The notes beneath the pieces are model-generated. The model saw only the letters and a program-made list of their open reading frames with translations, made no database searches and was not told where the DNA came from. From Streptococcus thermophilus (GTDB taxonomy: Bacteria > Actinomycetota > Actinomycetes > Mycobacteriales > Mycobacteriaceae): a stretch of DNA of 64,000 nt. Shown here piece by piece: positions 40,359 to 48,014 of the stretch. Position 1 is the stretch's first letter; every line of letters begins with the position of its first letter. The stretch covers positions 1,984,001-2,048,000 of the forward strand of contig UYIL01000003.1 in the NCBI GenBank assembly GCA_900618065.1. Direction: 5' to 3'. A program made the position numbers and the translations under genes.

Positions 40359-41462
40359 CTATTCCGTGCCGCAGATCGTGCCGGACCCGAGCACGACATC
40401 GCCCTCGCCGTCCGGATCCGGCAGGTAGAGCACCGCGGCCTGGCCGCGTGCCACGCCAGAGAGGGGTTCGGCCAGCTCGAGCGTCATCGTGTCAGCGTTC
40501 AGGTCAACGTGAGCGGTGCAGTCCACGACTCCCCCATGCGCGCGGATCTGCACGAGTGCAGCGATGGGATCACCGCACTGGGAAGCTGCGAACATGGCCT
40601 CGTGCAGGACCTTCAGTCGGTCGGCGTGAATAGTGCGCACGTCGAGTGCGGCGCGCGGGCCGACAGTGACTGTGCCGGTCGCGGCGTCGATATCAGTGAC
40701 GTAGCGCGGCTGGCCATCGGCAGCGGGAACGCGGATGTTCAGGCCCTTGCGCTGGCCAATCGTGTACTGGAAAGCGCCGTCGTGCTCCTTGAGTTCCGCT
40801 CCCGACTCGTCGACGATCATGCCGGGGCGCATGCCAATGGATCGGCCGAGGAAGGCCTGGGTGTTGCCGTCGGGGATGAAGCAGATGTCGTAGGAGTCGG
40901 GCTTCGATGCCGTCGAAAAGCCATGGGCGGCCGCCTCTTCACGGATCTGCGGCTTTTCGGTGTCGCCGACCGGGAAAATGCAGCGGTCGAGCTCGTCGCG
41001 GGTCATCACGCCAAGCACGTAGGACTGGTCTTTTTGAGGGTCAATGGACCGGCGCAGGTTGCCGGAGTCGTCGATAAGCGCGTAGTGCCCTGTGGCGATC
41101 GCGTCGAAGCCGAGCTGCACAGCGCGCTCGAGCAGCGCCGCGAACTTGATCTTCTCGTTGCAGCGCAGGCACGGGTTCGGGGTTTCACCGCGGGCATAGC
41201 TGTCGACGAAATCGTCAATGACGTCTTCTTTGAAGCGGTCGGAGAAATCCCACACGTAGAACGGGATGCCCAGCTTGTCGCACACGCGGCGCGCATCGGC
41301 AGAGTCCTCCAGCGAGCAGCAGCCGCGGGCGGACTCACGGGTCTGCTGCGCGTCCTTCGACAGGGCGAGGTGGACACCGACGACATCGTGTCCGGCGTCC
41401 ACAAGCCGCGCCGCCGCCACAGAGGAATCGACGCCGCCGCTCATTGCTGCCAAAACTCGCAC
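40359..41462 (-). CDS. mnmA: tRNA-specific 2-thiouridylase MnmA
   Basis: Adds sulfur at position 2 of the wobble uridine of tRNA Lys/Glu/Gln. 367 aa with the PP-loop [13 protein letters not shown] (about 8-20), catalytic Cys pair C101 in [12 protein letters not shown] and C194 in [10 protein letters not shown], and GHYA / TKKDQSYVL-like segments (here PQKDQSYVL). Start GTG 41462; TACACT ends 8 nt before it. The sulfur normally comes from a cysteine desulfurase; one lies 8 kb away at 49148. Also carries C98 two residues before the nucleophile-loop cysteine, a CxxC arrangement. Confidence 0.96.
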   Translation of the reverse strand: MRVLAAMSGGVDSSVAAARLVDAGHDVVGVHLALSKDAQQTRESARGCCSLEDSADARRVCDKLGIPFYVWDFSDRFKEDVIDDFVDSYARGETPNPCLRCNEKIKFAALLERAVQLGFDAIATGHYALIDDSGNLRRSIDPQKDQSYVLGVMTRDELDRCIFPVGDTEKPQIREEAAAHGFSTASKPDSYDICFIPDGNTQAFLGRSIGMRPGMIVDESGAELKEHDGAFQYTIGQRKGLNIRVPAADGQPRYVTDIDAATGTVTVGPRAALDVRTIHADRLKVLHEAMFAASQCGDPIAALVQIRAHGGVVDCTAHVDLNADTMTLELAEPLSGVARGQAAVLYLPDPDGEGDVVLGSGTICGTE

Positions 41463-41520
41463 GGTGCGAGAGTGTAGTCCCCCGCGTCGCGGAGACGAAA
41501 CGGCTGAGCCGGCGAAGTGG

Positions 41521-41530
41521 TACCTGGGTA
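41521..41530. promoter_or_regulatory. Palindrome TACCTGGGTA upstream of the histidine kinase
   Basis: TACC-TG-GGTA, a self-complementary-armed element, followed after 2 bp by ACG. The same 10 bases plus NNACG recur at 43391 upstream of the ABC transporter gene. Located 40-50 bp upstream of ATG 41570; a candidate site for the adjacent response regulator. Confidence 0.55.
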
Positions 41531-41569
41531 CGACGTATTCGGCTCGGACGGAAGTTACGGTGGTAAGTC

Positions 41570-42697
41570 ATGAAGATCCAGTCGAGCCACGTGAGCCTGC
41601 GCGATGTCGGGCTGGCTTTACTGCTTGTCACCTTCGGCCAGTTAGGCCCGCTCACTACTGGCCCGAGCATCATCGATGGTGCGCTCGCTGTGTGCGCGGC
41701 AGCCGCACCGTTCACACGATGGCGGTGGCCTCTGCTCACGGTTGGTGTCGCTGTCGCACTGCTCGCAGCGTGCGCATTCCAACCCGAACTGCCGATTGGG
41801 ACAGTGTCGGTTGTAGTCTTCACGGCTTATATCGCTCGCCGCCACCTGTCTTCGCCCCTTCGCGACTTTGCCACGGTGGCTCTGCTTAGCGGGGTGGTTA
41901 TAGCTACGACGTTCATCTCCACACCGCTCGTCGCTGTGCCATTCTCGCAGCGCGTTCCTTGCATCGTATGGAGCGTGACTTTACTGGTCGTCGGCCTACT
42001 CATGGGCGAGCTACGACGCCGCGCGATAGAGACCGCAGAAAAGGACATGCAGTTCCAACTTCAGCGCCAGCGCGATGAATTCGAACGCGCCTCAGCGGAG
42101 CAGCGCGCTCACCTCGCCCGGGAGATCCACGACATTGTGACCCATTCACTCACCGTCATTGTGGCGCAAGCCGACGGCGCACTCTACGGCTCCGACCGGG
42201 ACGGTGCGCTGCGCACTATCAGCACTGTCAGTCGCGAGTCGCTGCGTCAGATGCGCGGAGTCGTGGGGCTGTTGCGCGATCCAGATCCCCGCCCGCTTAC
42301 ACCGTTATCGACGAGGCTCGACATCGACGAACTCGTCACAACCAGCCGTGCCGGAGGCCTCGACGTCAGCGTGAATGTCAGTGGCGAACAACCTGCTCAA
42401 CTCGATCCCGCTACTTCACTGACGGTGCACCGCATCGTGCAAGAAGCGCTGACCAATGCGCTCAAACACGGCGACGGGCACGCACACCTGACTGTGTCAT
42501 GGACCGATGATGAGGTGGGCATTCGTGTGGACAACCGGTTCGCACCGGGAGCGCGACCCGGCCCCGGGCATGGCTTGCCTGGCATGCGCGAACGCGCGTC
42601 ATTAATCGACGGCTCCGTCAGTTCCGCCCCTGCCAATGACAACACATGGGTGATGCACGCTCGACTGCCTCTGAGCATTACCAGCGAGGTGCAATGA
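41570..42697 (+). CDS. Sensor histidine kinase (HisKA_3 type)
   Basis: 375 aa: about five N-terminal transmembrane helices (residues 13-147) with little extracellular sequence, typical of intramembrane-sensing kinases, a coiled-coil linker and the HisKA_3 dimerisation segment with phospho-acceptor H187 (HLAREIHDIVTHSLTVI). The HATPase_c domain has EALTNALKHGDG (N box) and GHGLPGMRERA (G box). The four-base overlap (ATGA) with the response-regulator gene shows co-translation. With the adjacent ABC genes the system is probably a detector of membrane-active peptide antibiotics; the transporter gene is broken by an IS3 element. Confidence 0.92.
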   Translation: MKIQSSHVSLRDVGLALLLVTFGQLGPLTTGPSIIDGALAVCAAAAPFTRWRWPLLTVGVAVALLAACAFQPELPIGTVSVVVFTAYIARRHLSSPLRDFATVALLSGVVIATTFISTPLVAVPFSQRVPCIVWSVTLLVVGLLMGELRRRAIETAEKDMQFQLQRQRDEFERASAEQRAHLAREIHDIVTHSLTVIVAQADGALYGSDRDGALRTISTVSRESLRQMRGVVGLLRDPDPRPLTPLSTRLDIDELVTTSRAGGLDVSVNVSGEQPAQLDPATSLTVHRIVQEALTNALKHGDGHAHLTVSWTDDEVGIRVDNRFAPGARPGPGHGLPGMRERASLIDGSVSSAPANDNTWVMHARLPLSITSEVQ

Positions 42698-43383
42698 TGA
42701 TGATTCATTCAATTGGCCTCGTCGACGACCACGCACTATTCCTCCATGGCATCCGAAATGTCGTCAACTCGCAACCAGATATGGACACCCAATGGATCGC
42801 CGGTAACGGCGAGGAAGCACTGTCCGCGATGAGCGAGCACCCCGTTGACATCGTGCTGATGGATGTGCAGATGCCTGTTCTCGACGGCATTTCTGGGACG
42901 CGCCAGCTTTTGAAACGATTTCCCGGTGCCAAGGTCATAATCCTCACCACCTTTGACGACAAGGATTATGTCATGGGAGGACTCGCCGCCGGCGCCAGCG
43001 GTTTTCTGCTCAAGGATGCGGAGCCCGAAACACTTCTCGACGCCATACGCACCGTCGCCACAGGTGATGCTGTGATTTCACCGCGGGCGACCAACCGGAT
43101 CGTCGCGAAGCTTAGCGAAGCCCCAGCTGACAATATTCCGCTCTCCACAGCCGACCGTCACGCCATTGAGGATTTGACCGAGCGGGAGCGCGAGATCCTC
43201 ATCGCGGTGGGACGCGGATGGAGCAACACGGAAATTACGGAGAGACTGTTCATCTCCATGCCGACGGTGAAAACGCACGTTGGCCGTGTCTTGGCGAAGA
43301 CGCATTCGCGTGACCGGGTGCATGCTGCACTCTTTGCCTACCGGACCGGGTTGGTCTCGCGCGCCGATTTGCTGGATTCTTAA
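42694..43383 (+). CDS. Response regulator (NarL/LuxR type)
   Basis: 229 aa from ATG 42694. Receiver domain with acidic pocket at D11-D12, phospho-acceptor D57 (LMDVQMP) and a conserved K near 105 (LLKDAEPE), then a C-terminal LuxR-type HTH (LTEREREILIAVGRGWSNTEI ... motif spans about 162-215, MPTVKTHVGRVLAKT). Start: three successive ATG codons (42694, 42697, 42700); the first overlaps the kinase stop. The partner kinase is immediately upstream. Its likely site TACCTGGGTA occurs before both the kinase gene and the ABC gene. Confidence 0.93.
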   Translation: MMMIHSIGLVDDHALFLHGIRNVVNSQPDMDTQWIAGNGEEALSAMSEHPVDIVLMDVQMPVLDGISGTRQLLKRFPGAKVIILTTFDDKDYVMGGLAAGASGFLLKDAEPETLLDAIRTVATGDAVISPRATNRIVAKLSEAPADNIPLSTADRHAIEDLTEREREILIAVGRGWSNTEITERLFISMPTVKTHVGRVLAKTHSRDRVHAALFAYRTGLVSRADLLDS

Positions 43384-43390
43384 GCCCTCA

Positions 43391-43400
43391 TACCTGGGTA
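43391..43400. promoter_or_regulatory. Palindrome TACCTGGGTA upstream of the ABC transporter
   Basis: Second copy of the 10-base palindrome seen at 41521, again followed by NNACG (here TCACG), starting 7 nt after the response-regulator stop and about 65 bp before ATG 43465. Confidence 0.55.
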
Positions 43401-43464
43401 TCACGCAGAAGATCGTGCTCTGCGCCGAGGCGCCCAGCCCCTGCCCTGCGGAAGTCTTGAGGGC

Positions 43465-44124
43465 ATGGATACATCATCGATCATCGAAACACACCGATTA
43501 ACGAAGACCTACGGTTCCACGACTGTCGTTGACTCCCTCAATCTCAACGTGACAGCTGGCACCGTGCACGGTCTGCTCGGCCCGAATGGCTCAGGCAAAT
43601 CCACGACGATGAAGATGCTTCTCGGGCTTGTCACTCCAACTAGCGGTGAAATCACGATCCACGGACAGCCGATGAATCGACAAACGCGACAGCAGGTTCT
43701 CCGCGGTGTCGGCTCTCTGATTGAGTCGCCCTCGGCGTATCCGCATCTCACAGGCGGTGAGAACATCCAGATCGCCACCCGCCTATTTGATGCCGATCCA
43801 GTCCACGCACAGCGTGCCATCGACCTCGTGCGCCTAGGCAAGCACATGGACAAGCTAGTGAAGAACTATTCGCTCGGCATGAAACAGCGTCTCGGAATTG
43901 CGATGGCGCTCGTTCGGGACCCGCAGCTTCTCATACTCGACGAACCCACCAATGGCCTCGACCCCGCCGGCATCGAAGAGATCCGTCAACTCATTGTCAG
44001 CCTTGCCCGAGATGAAGGCCGCACGGTACTCGTTTCCAGCCACCTCCTTTCGGAAATAGAGAAGATGGCGACGAATTTGACCATCATCGACCGCGGCAGG
44101 CTGGACCTGACCCCTGTTTGGTAG
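43465..44124 (+). pseudogene. ABC transporter ATPase (LanF/BcrA-like), 5' fragment cut by IS3
   Basis: Nucleotide-binding subunit of a peptide-antibiotic ABC exporter, truncated at codon 213 (GRL) by the IS3 element; the six residues before the stop (to W219) come from the IS end. The fragment keeps the whole catalytic core: Walker A GPNGSGKST (39-47), signature SLGMKQR (136-142), Walker B LLILDEP (155-161) and H-loop H193. The Q-loop position is glutamate in GSLIESPSAYPHLTG (E87), the E-loop characteristic of lantibiotic-immunity LanF and BcrA ATPases. Excising the IS and one target copy restores a 305-codon gene with the piece at 45435-45713. The fragment may still fold, but lost C-terminal interface makes function doubtful. 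Confidence 0.9.
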
Positions 44125-44173
44125 ACACCTCTGATTCCGGCTGTGTTGAGTCGGGGAAAGGTAATCTACCTCC

Positions 44174-44485
44174 ATGCCTAGGAAGGTTTATTCGGATCAG
44201 TTCAAGCGCGACGCGGTCGCGATGTACGAGAACGATCCACAGGTGTCGTTGAACGCTGCGGCCGCTGATTTAGGGATCAACCGCTCCACGCTTCGCGTAT
44301 GGGTTGATAAGTACGGAACTGGCACGAAACCCCAGCTTTCAGCGGGCTTACGTGCTGATCGTGCGAGGCAACTGACCGATGCTGAGAAGCTACGTCAGCT
44401 GCAACAGGAAAACGCCCGCCTGAAAGAAGAACGCGATATTTTGCGTAAGGCAGCCAAATATTTCATGGAAGAGACGAACTGGTGA
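44174..44485 (+). CDS. IS3 family transposase OrfA
   Basis: 103 aa. N-terminal HTH_Tnp_1-type domain (KVYSDQFKRDAVAMYENDP ... AAADLGINRSTLRVWVDKYG) followed by a leucine-zipper-like C-terminus (LRQLQQENARLKEERDILRKA). Binds the terminal repeats and dimerises. ATG 44174; the stop overlaps the OrfB GTG (GTGA at 44482-44485). No obvious A6G slippery heptamer is present at the junction, so OrfAB fusion is not supported by the sequence. Confidence 0.93.
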   Translation: MPRKVYSDQFKRDAVAMYENDPQVSLNAAAADLGINRSTLRVWVDKYGTGTKPQLSAGLRADRARQLTDAEKLRQLQQENARLKEERDILRKAAKYFMEETNW

Positions 44486-45366
44486 TCCGCTTCCGGTTCG
44501 TTGATGACCACCGCACCGATTACTCGGTCAAGCGGATGTGCACCGTACTCGGGTTAAACCGCAGCTCCTACTACAAATGGAAAGCTAGCAGCGCCCAGCG
44601 GCACCGCAGACTGGTTGATGATGCCATACTCGGAGCCAAGGTCCAGGCCATCTTCGACGACAAGAGGCAGCTCTACGGCGCAAAACGCATTGCCGCCGAG
44701 CTGACTTTCAACGATGCGTACAGTAGCACCGGACCGGTCAACCATAAGCGCATCGCCCGGATTATGAGGAAGCTTCAGCTGCGCGGCTACACGAAAAAAC
44801 GTAAGGTCACGACAACGCAGCGTGAGCGTCATCGCTTTATATTCGCTGACCTGGTCAAGCGTAACTTCACTGCGCCAGCTGCCAATAGGATCCTCGTCGG
44901 CGATATTACCTATCTGCCGATCGCAGACGGGTCGAATATGTATCTGGCTTCTGTGATTGACTGCTACTCGCGGATGCTCGTCGGCTTCGCGATCGCAGAC
45001 CACATGCGCACCGACCTCGTCGAAGAAGCGCTCGAGCATGCTCGCCGTACCCGTGGCAGTCTCTCCGGGGCGATCTTCCACTCAGATCATGGCAGCGTGT
45101 ATACCTCATCGCAGTTTCAGGCTGTCTGCCGAAGACTCAACGTCACCCAGTCGATGGGAGCAGTTGGCAGCAGCGCTGATAATTCACTCGCGGAGTCGTT
45201 TAACGCGGCGTTGAAACGAGAAGTGCTCAAAGACCAGAAAGTCTTTTCCAATCAGCTAGTCTGCCGGCGCGACGTCTTCGCATGGTGTGCGCGCTACAAC
45301 ACCACCCGAAGGCATTCCTGGTGCAAGTACCTCACACCCATTGAGTACGAAACTCACGCTTCCTAA
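44482..45366 (+). CDS. IS3 family transposase OrfB (rve integrase core)
   Basis: 294 aa. HTH_21-like segment (YSVKRMCTVLGLNRSSYYKW) then the integrase core with DDE residues D141 (LVGDITYLP), D202 (FHSDHGSVY) and E238 (NSLAESFN), giving the DD(35)E spacing of IS3. C-terminal YNTTRRHS is typical of the family. Complete and in frame, so likely functional. GTG start overlaps the OrfA stop. Confidence 0.93.
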   Translation: MIRFRFVDDHRTDYSVKRMCTVLGLNRSSYYKWKASSAQRHRRLVDDAILGAKVQAIFDDKRQLYGAKRIAAELTFNDAYSSTGPVNHKRIARIMRKLQLRGYTKKRKVTTTQRERHRFIFADLVKRNFTAPAANRILVGDITYLPIADGSNMYLASVIDCYSRMLVGFAIADHMRTDLVEEALEHARRTRGSLSGAIFHSDHGSVYTSSQFQAVCRRLNVTQSMGAVGSSADNSLAESFNAALKREVLKDQKVFSNQLVCRRDVFAWCARYNTTRRHSWCKYLTPIEYETHAS

Positions 45367-45404
45367 CAATGCGCTAGAGTAAAGCCAATAATTTCACCCC
45401 CACG

Positions 45405-45713
45405 GTGTCTACTTTCCGGGGGCCGGGCCCGCTGATCTTCCAGGGTTCACAGCAGCAGCTTTACGACGCTCAACTGCCCGACCTCTTCATCCAAACCCCA
45501 TCCGCGGACATCGCCGCAAATCTTTTGGCCGCGTTTCGTCCGGTGCGCGGTGACAACGGGATTGAACTGACTGGGGTAACCGACCAACAAGTTGCCGAAA
45601 TCTGCGCCCGGCTTGTCGGCAACGGTGTGCCGCTTTACCAAGTTGTTCGTAAACGCCGCAGTTTGGAGGAAGTCTTCATTGGACTGACCGGAAAGGAGGG
45701 GTTGAGCGCATGA
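45405..45713 (+). pseudogene. ABC transporter ATPase, 3' fragment
   Basis: The ABC gene resumes at 45435 with IFQGSQQQLYDAQLPDLFIQ and runs 92 codons, ending SLEEVFIGLTG, the usual C-terminal motif of DrrA/BcrA-type ATPases. A GTG in the right IS end (45405) puts it in an open frame, MSTFRGPGPL..., but there is no obvious ribosome binding site. Alone this piece lacks all ATP-binding motifs. The downstream permease gene starts inside its stop. Confidence 0.88.
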
Positions 45714-46456
45714 TGGTTGAAATCGCGAAACTGCGACGCACGAAAGTGATCTTGCTTGGATTGCTGACATCTGTCGCAGTCCTGCTCTTCTCCTGCATTA
45801 ATCTCTTCGCCGAAAAGACCGTGGGCTACTTCTCAGCCTTCCCCGACAATGCTTGGGGCAGCCACCTAGTCGTCCTTGCCATCTCGCTGTCGCTCATGTC
45901 CCCGCTCCAGCTTGCCCTCATCGCCAGCCGCGCTGTGGATACCGAACACGCGAGTGGAGGGTGGATGCTCAACGCGATGGCTGGTGTACCAACCGGTTCT
46001 CTTCTACGCCGCAAACTGCTCGTGACCGCACCGTTGGTCACCGCTTTGAAGACTCTAGAATTCGGTTTATCCTTCTCGCTTCCCATTCTGCTTGGAGCCC
46101 CGCTACCTCCTACACAGGCTGCCGTAGCGTGGTTTGGGTTCTATGTGGCCAGCGTAATCACGAGCCTTCTTGTGCTTGCCGTGATGTTGATCCTCGCCGC
46201 TGCGACCGAATCCCAAGTCGGAGTCCTAGCGCTCGGAGTCGTCGGAGGTTTTCTCGGGGTTGGCGCGATGTTGTCTCCGCCGTGGCTTGCAGCCGTGAAC
46301 CCATTCGGATACTTCGCGGCCGTGACCCCCTACCGTTTCTCAGGTTCGGGCATCTCCCCAACGGATCCCAGCTGGATGGCGTGGCTCGCGTACCTGACGC
46401 TGATCACTGTCGGCTTCATGCTACTAACCCGCCGTCTCAACAGAAAGGAGATCTAA
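45710..46456 (+). CDS. ABC-2 type permease, LanE/G-like subunit 1
   Basis: 248-aa inner-membrane permease with six hydrophobic helices. Layout and size match the permeases of lantibiotic-immunity and BcrB-like exporters (short N-terminus, IAKLRRTKVILLGLL, then AVDTEHASGGWMLNAMAGVP in the first long loop). Partner is the ATPase split by IS3. ATG 45710 overlaps the ATPase stop; GGAAAGGAGG lies just upstream. Expression may now depend on read-through of the IS. Confidence 0.88.
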   Translation: MMVEIAKLRRTKVILLGLLTSVAVLLFSCINLFAEKTVGYFSAFPDNAWGSHLVVLAISLSLMSPLQLALIASRAVDTEHASGGWMLNAMAGVPTGSLLRRKLLVTAPLVTALKTLEFGLSFSLPILLGAPLPPTQAAVAWFGFYVASVITSLLVLAVMLILAAATESQVGVLALGVVGGFLGVGAMLSPPWLAAVNPFGYFAAVTPYRFSGSGISPTDPSWMAWLAYLTLITVGFMLLTRRLNRKEI

Positions 46457-46458
46457 CC

Positions 46459-47208
46459 ATGCAGTTGTACCTCAACGACATGCTTAAACTGCACCGCTCC
46501 TACGTATGGACGGTCATTGTGGGCGTGCCTTTCATCGCTGTCGCATTCGGAGCCGGCAACTATGCAGCCAACTCCGGGACGCTTGACCAAGGGTGGGACA
46601 GCTACTGGTCCCAAGCACTGCTGTTCTACGGAATGTTGTTCATGAGCATGGGCATCGCCATTCTCGCCGCGGCGGTGTGGCGGGTTGAGCACCGGGGCGG
46701 TAACTGGGCGGCCTTGCTCACTTCACCGCGCTCCTATGCAGGTCTGATCACCTCTAAACTCGCCGCCGTCATGACATTGACGATACTTATGCAGCTCGTT
46801 TTCTTAGCTCTAAGTATCGGAGCGGGCTGGTTGACGGGGCTTTCAGGGCCGCCACCTGCAAGCCTGGTCAGTGCCGCGTTGTTCTCGCTCATACCAGCCG
46901 TTGCTGTCGCGTCATGGCAGTCGTTGCTGTCGATGACCATCCGCAACTTTGCTGTCCCAGTCGCCATCGGGCTTGTCGTGAGCATAGTCGCATTCGGAAT
47001 CCTCTCCTCCGGTGCACCGGGTATGCAATTCGTCGTGCCCCAAGCTCTGCTCACGGACACAATGTGGCTGGAAAGCACAGCCGTCGTGTACGCAGGAGAG
47101 CTTGAAGTCGGCAGAATCCTGAAAGTACTCCTTGCTTCGATCGTTCTCGCGAGCATCGCCTGGGCGGGCGCGACCACGTATCTGCGCAGAACAGACGCGC
47201 GCCTGTAG
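46459..47208 (+). CDS. ABC-2 type permease, LanE/G-like subunit 2
   Basis: 249 aa, six hydrophobic helices, opening LNDMLKLHRSYVWTVIVGVP and with WRVEHRGGNWAALLTSPRS in the loop that is conserved in this family (the EH-x-x-G-x-W pattern also seen in subunit 1). Two different permeases of about 250 aa plus one ATPase match a LanFEG-type transporter. ATG 46459 follows AAAGGAG and is 2 bp after the first permease stop. Confidence 0.88.
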   Translation: MQLYLNDMLKLHRSYVWTVIVGVPFIAVAFGAGNYAANSGTLDQGWDSYWSQALLFYGMLFMSMGIAILAAAVWRVEHRGGNWAALLTSPRSYAGLITSKLAAVMTLTILMQLVFLALSIGAGWLTGLSGPPPASLVSAALFSLIPAVAVASWQSLLSMTIRNFAVPVAIGLVVSIVAFGILSSGAPGMQFVVPQALLTDTMWLESTAVVYAGELEVGRILKVLLASIVLASIAWAGATTYLRRTDARL

Positions 47209-47219
47209 TCTCGACCTTC

Positions 47220-48014
47220 ATGGCCCACGACAGCGAATTCTACGAAATCGACACCGGCGTCGCGGAGATCGTTCACGAGCCGGACGGGTCGATGCTGCTC
47301 ATGGTCAACGGCGTACCTAGCTCGCACATTGTCCCGGGCGAGCCGGAGCGTCTCGATTTCGAGTACATGCGGTGGATCGCGGCGGCGGTGGAAACCCGCA
47401 GCTGGGAGAAGCCGCGGCTAACACATCTAGGCGGTGGGGGCTGCACGCTCGCGCGCTACTTCGCGCACGTGTGGCCGCATTCGCGCAACACGGTCGTGGA
47501 ATGGGACATGGACTTGGCGGTGCTAGCCCGGGAAAAGTTCGACATCCCGCGCAAACCCGCAGTGAAAATCCGTGTCGGTGACGCACGCGAAGAGACCGAC
47601 GGTTTCGTCGACGCCAGCCGCGACGTGATCATCCGGGACGTGTTTGAGTCCGCGACTACCCCGCGCAGCTTGACGACGGTCGAGTTCTATCAGGCCTGCT
47701 CACGTTCCCTCTCCGCCGACGGTCTGTACGTGGCCAACTGCGGCGCCCACGGTGACCTGAAGGAAGCACGCGAGGAGTTGGCTGGAATGGCGGAGGCCTT
47801 TGAGCATCTGGCCGTGATCGCGGATCCGCCGATGCTCAAGGGGCGGCGGTACGGGAACATCGTGCTGCTCGGCTCAGCTGCGGAGATAGAAGAAACCCCC
47901 GAGCTGACCAAACGGTTGCTCGGGGGTGCTGTCCCGGCCCATTTCAAGGATGACTCGTGGGCGCGGAACCTCGCTGCTTCGGGGGCAGTGCGGCGGGATC
48001 CGCCTATTCGCTAG
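47220..48014 (+). CDS. Spermidine-synthase-like methyltransferase-fold protein
   Basis: 264 aa with a Rossmann methyltransferase fold of the spermidine synthase family. LTHLGGGGCTLARYFAHVWP is the nucleotide-binding glycine motif, WDMDLAVLAREKFDI and RVGDAREETDGF follow in the right order. The aspartates that bind polyamine are not obvious, so polyamine synthesis is not assured; this actinobacterial group is often annotated simply as spermidine synthase. TAGTCT ends 8 nt before ATG 47220. The end of the gene carries the GH25 terminator on the other strand and overlaps that gene's end by 11 bp. Confidence 0.8.
   Translation: MAHDSEFYEIDTGVAEIVHEPDGSMLLMVNGVPSSHIVPGEPERLDFEYMRWIAAAVETRSWEKPRLTHLGGGGCTLARYFAHVWPHSRNTVVEWDMDLAVLAREKFDIPRKPAVKIRVGDAREETDGFVDASRDVIIRDVFESATTPRSLTTVEFYQACSRSLSADGLYVANCGAHGDLKEAREELAGMAEAFEHLAVIADPPMLKGRRYGNIVLLGSAAEIEETPELTKRLLGGAVPAHFKDDSWARNLAASGAVRRDPPIR
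47895..47927 (-). terminator. GH25 gene terminator located inside the convergent CDS
   Basis: ACCCCCGAGC (47895-47904) and GCTCGGGGGT (47918-47927) form a 10-bp stem with a 13-nt loop. On the minus strand it is followed by TTTCTTCT, and it lies about 80 bp beyond the GH25 stop (48004). The sequence also encodes part of the spermidine-synthase-like protein. Confidence 0.65.

Larger units (their letters stand above)
44104..45430 (+). mobile_element. IS3-family insertion sequence inside the ABC ATPase gene
   Basis: About 1327 bp with imperfect terminal repeats: left GACCTGACCCC...GTAGACACC, right end the inverse, sharing GTAGACACC and CCCC blocks. The 4-bp GCTG at 44100-44103 is repeated at 45431-45434, a likely target duplication. 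It contains orfA and orfB in the usual order with a GTGA overlap. Boundaries are uncertain by about one base at the right end. Both ORFs are intact, so it may be active and recently inserted. Confidence 0.92.

Noticed and set aside
44400..44490. Programmed -1 frameshift producing an OrfAB fusion
   Set aside because: No A6G-type slippery heptamer seen near the junction; a GTGA overlap explains OrfB translation without a frameshift.
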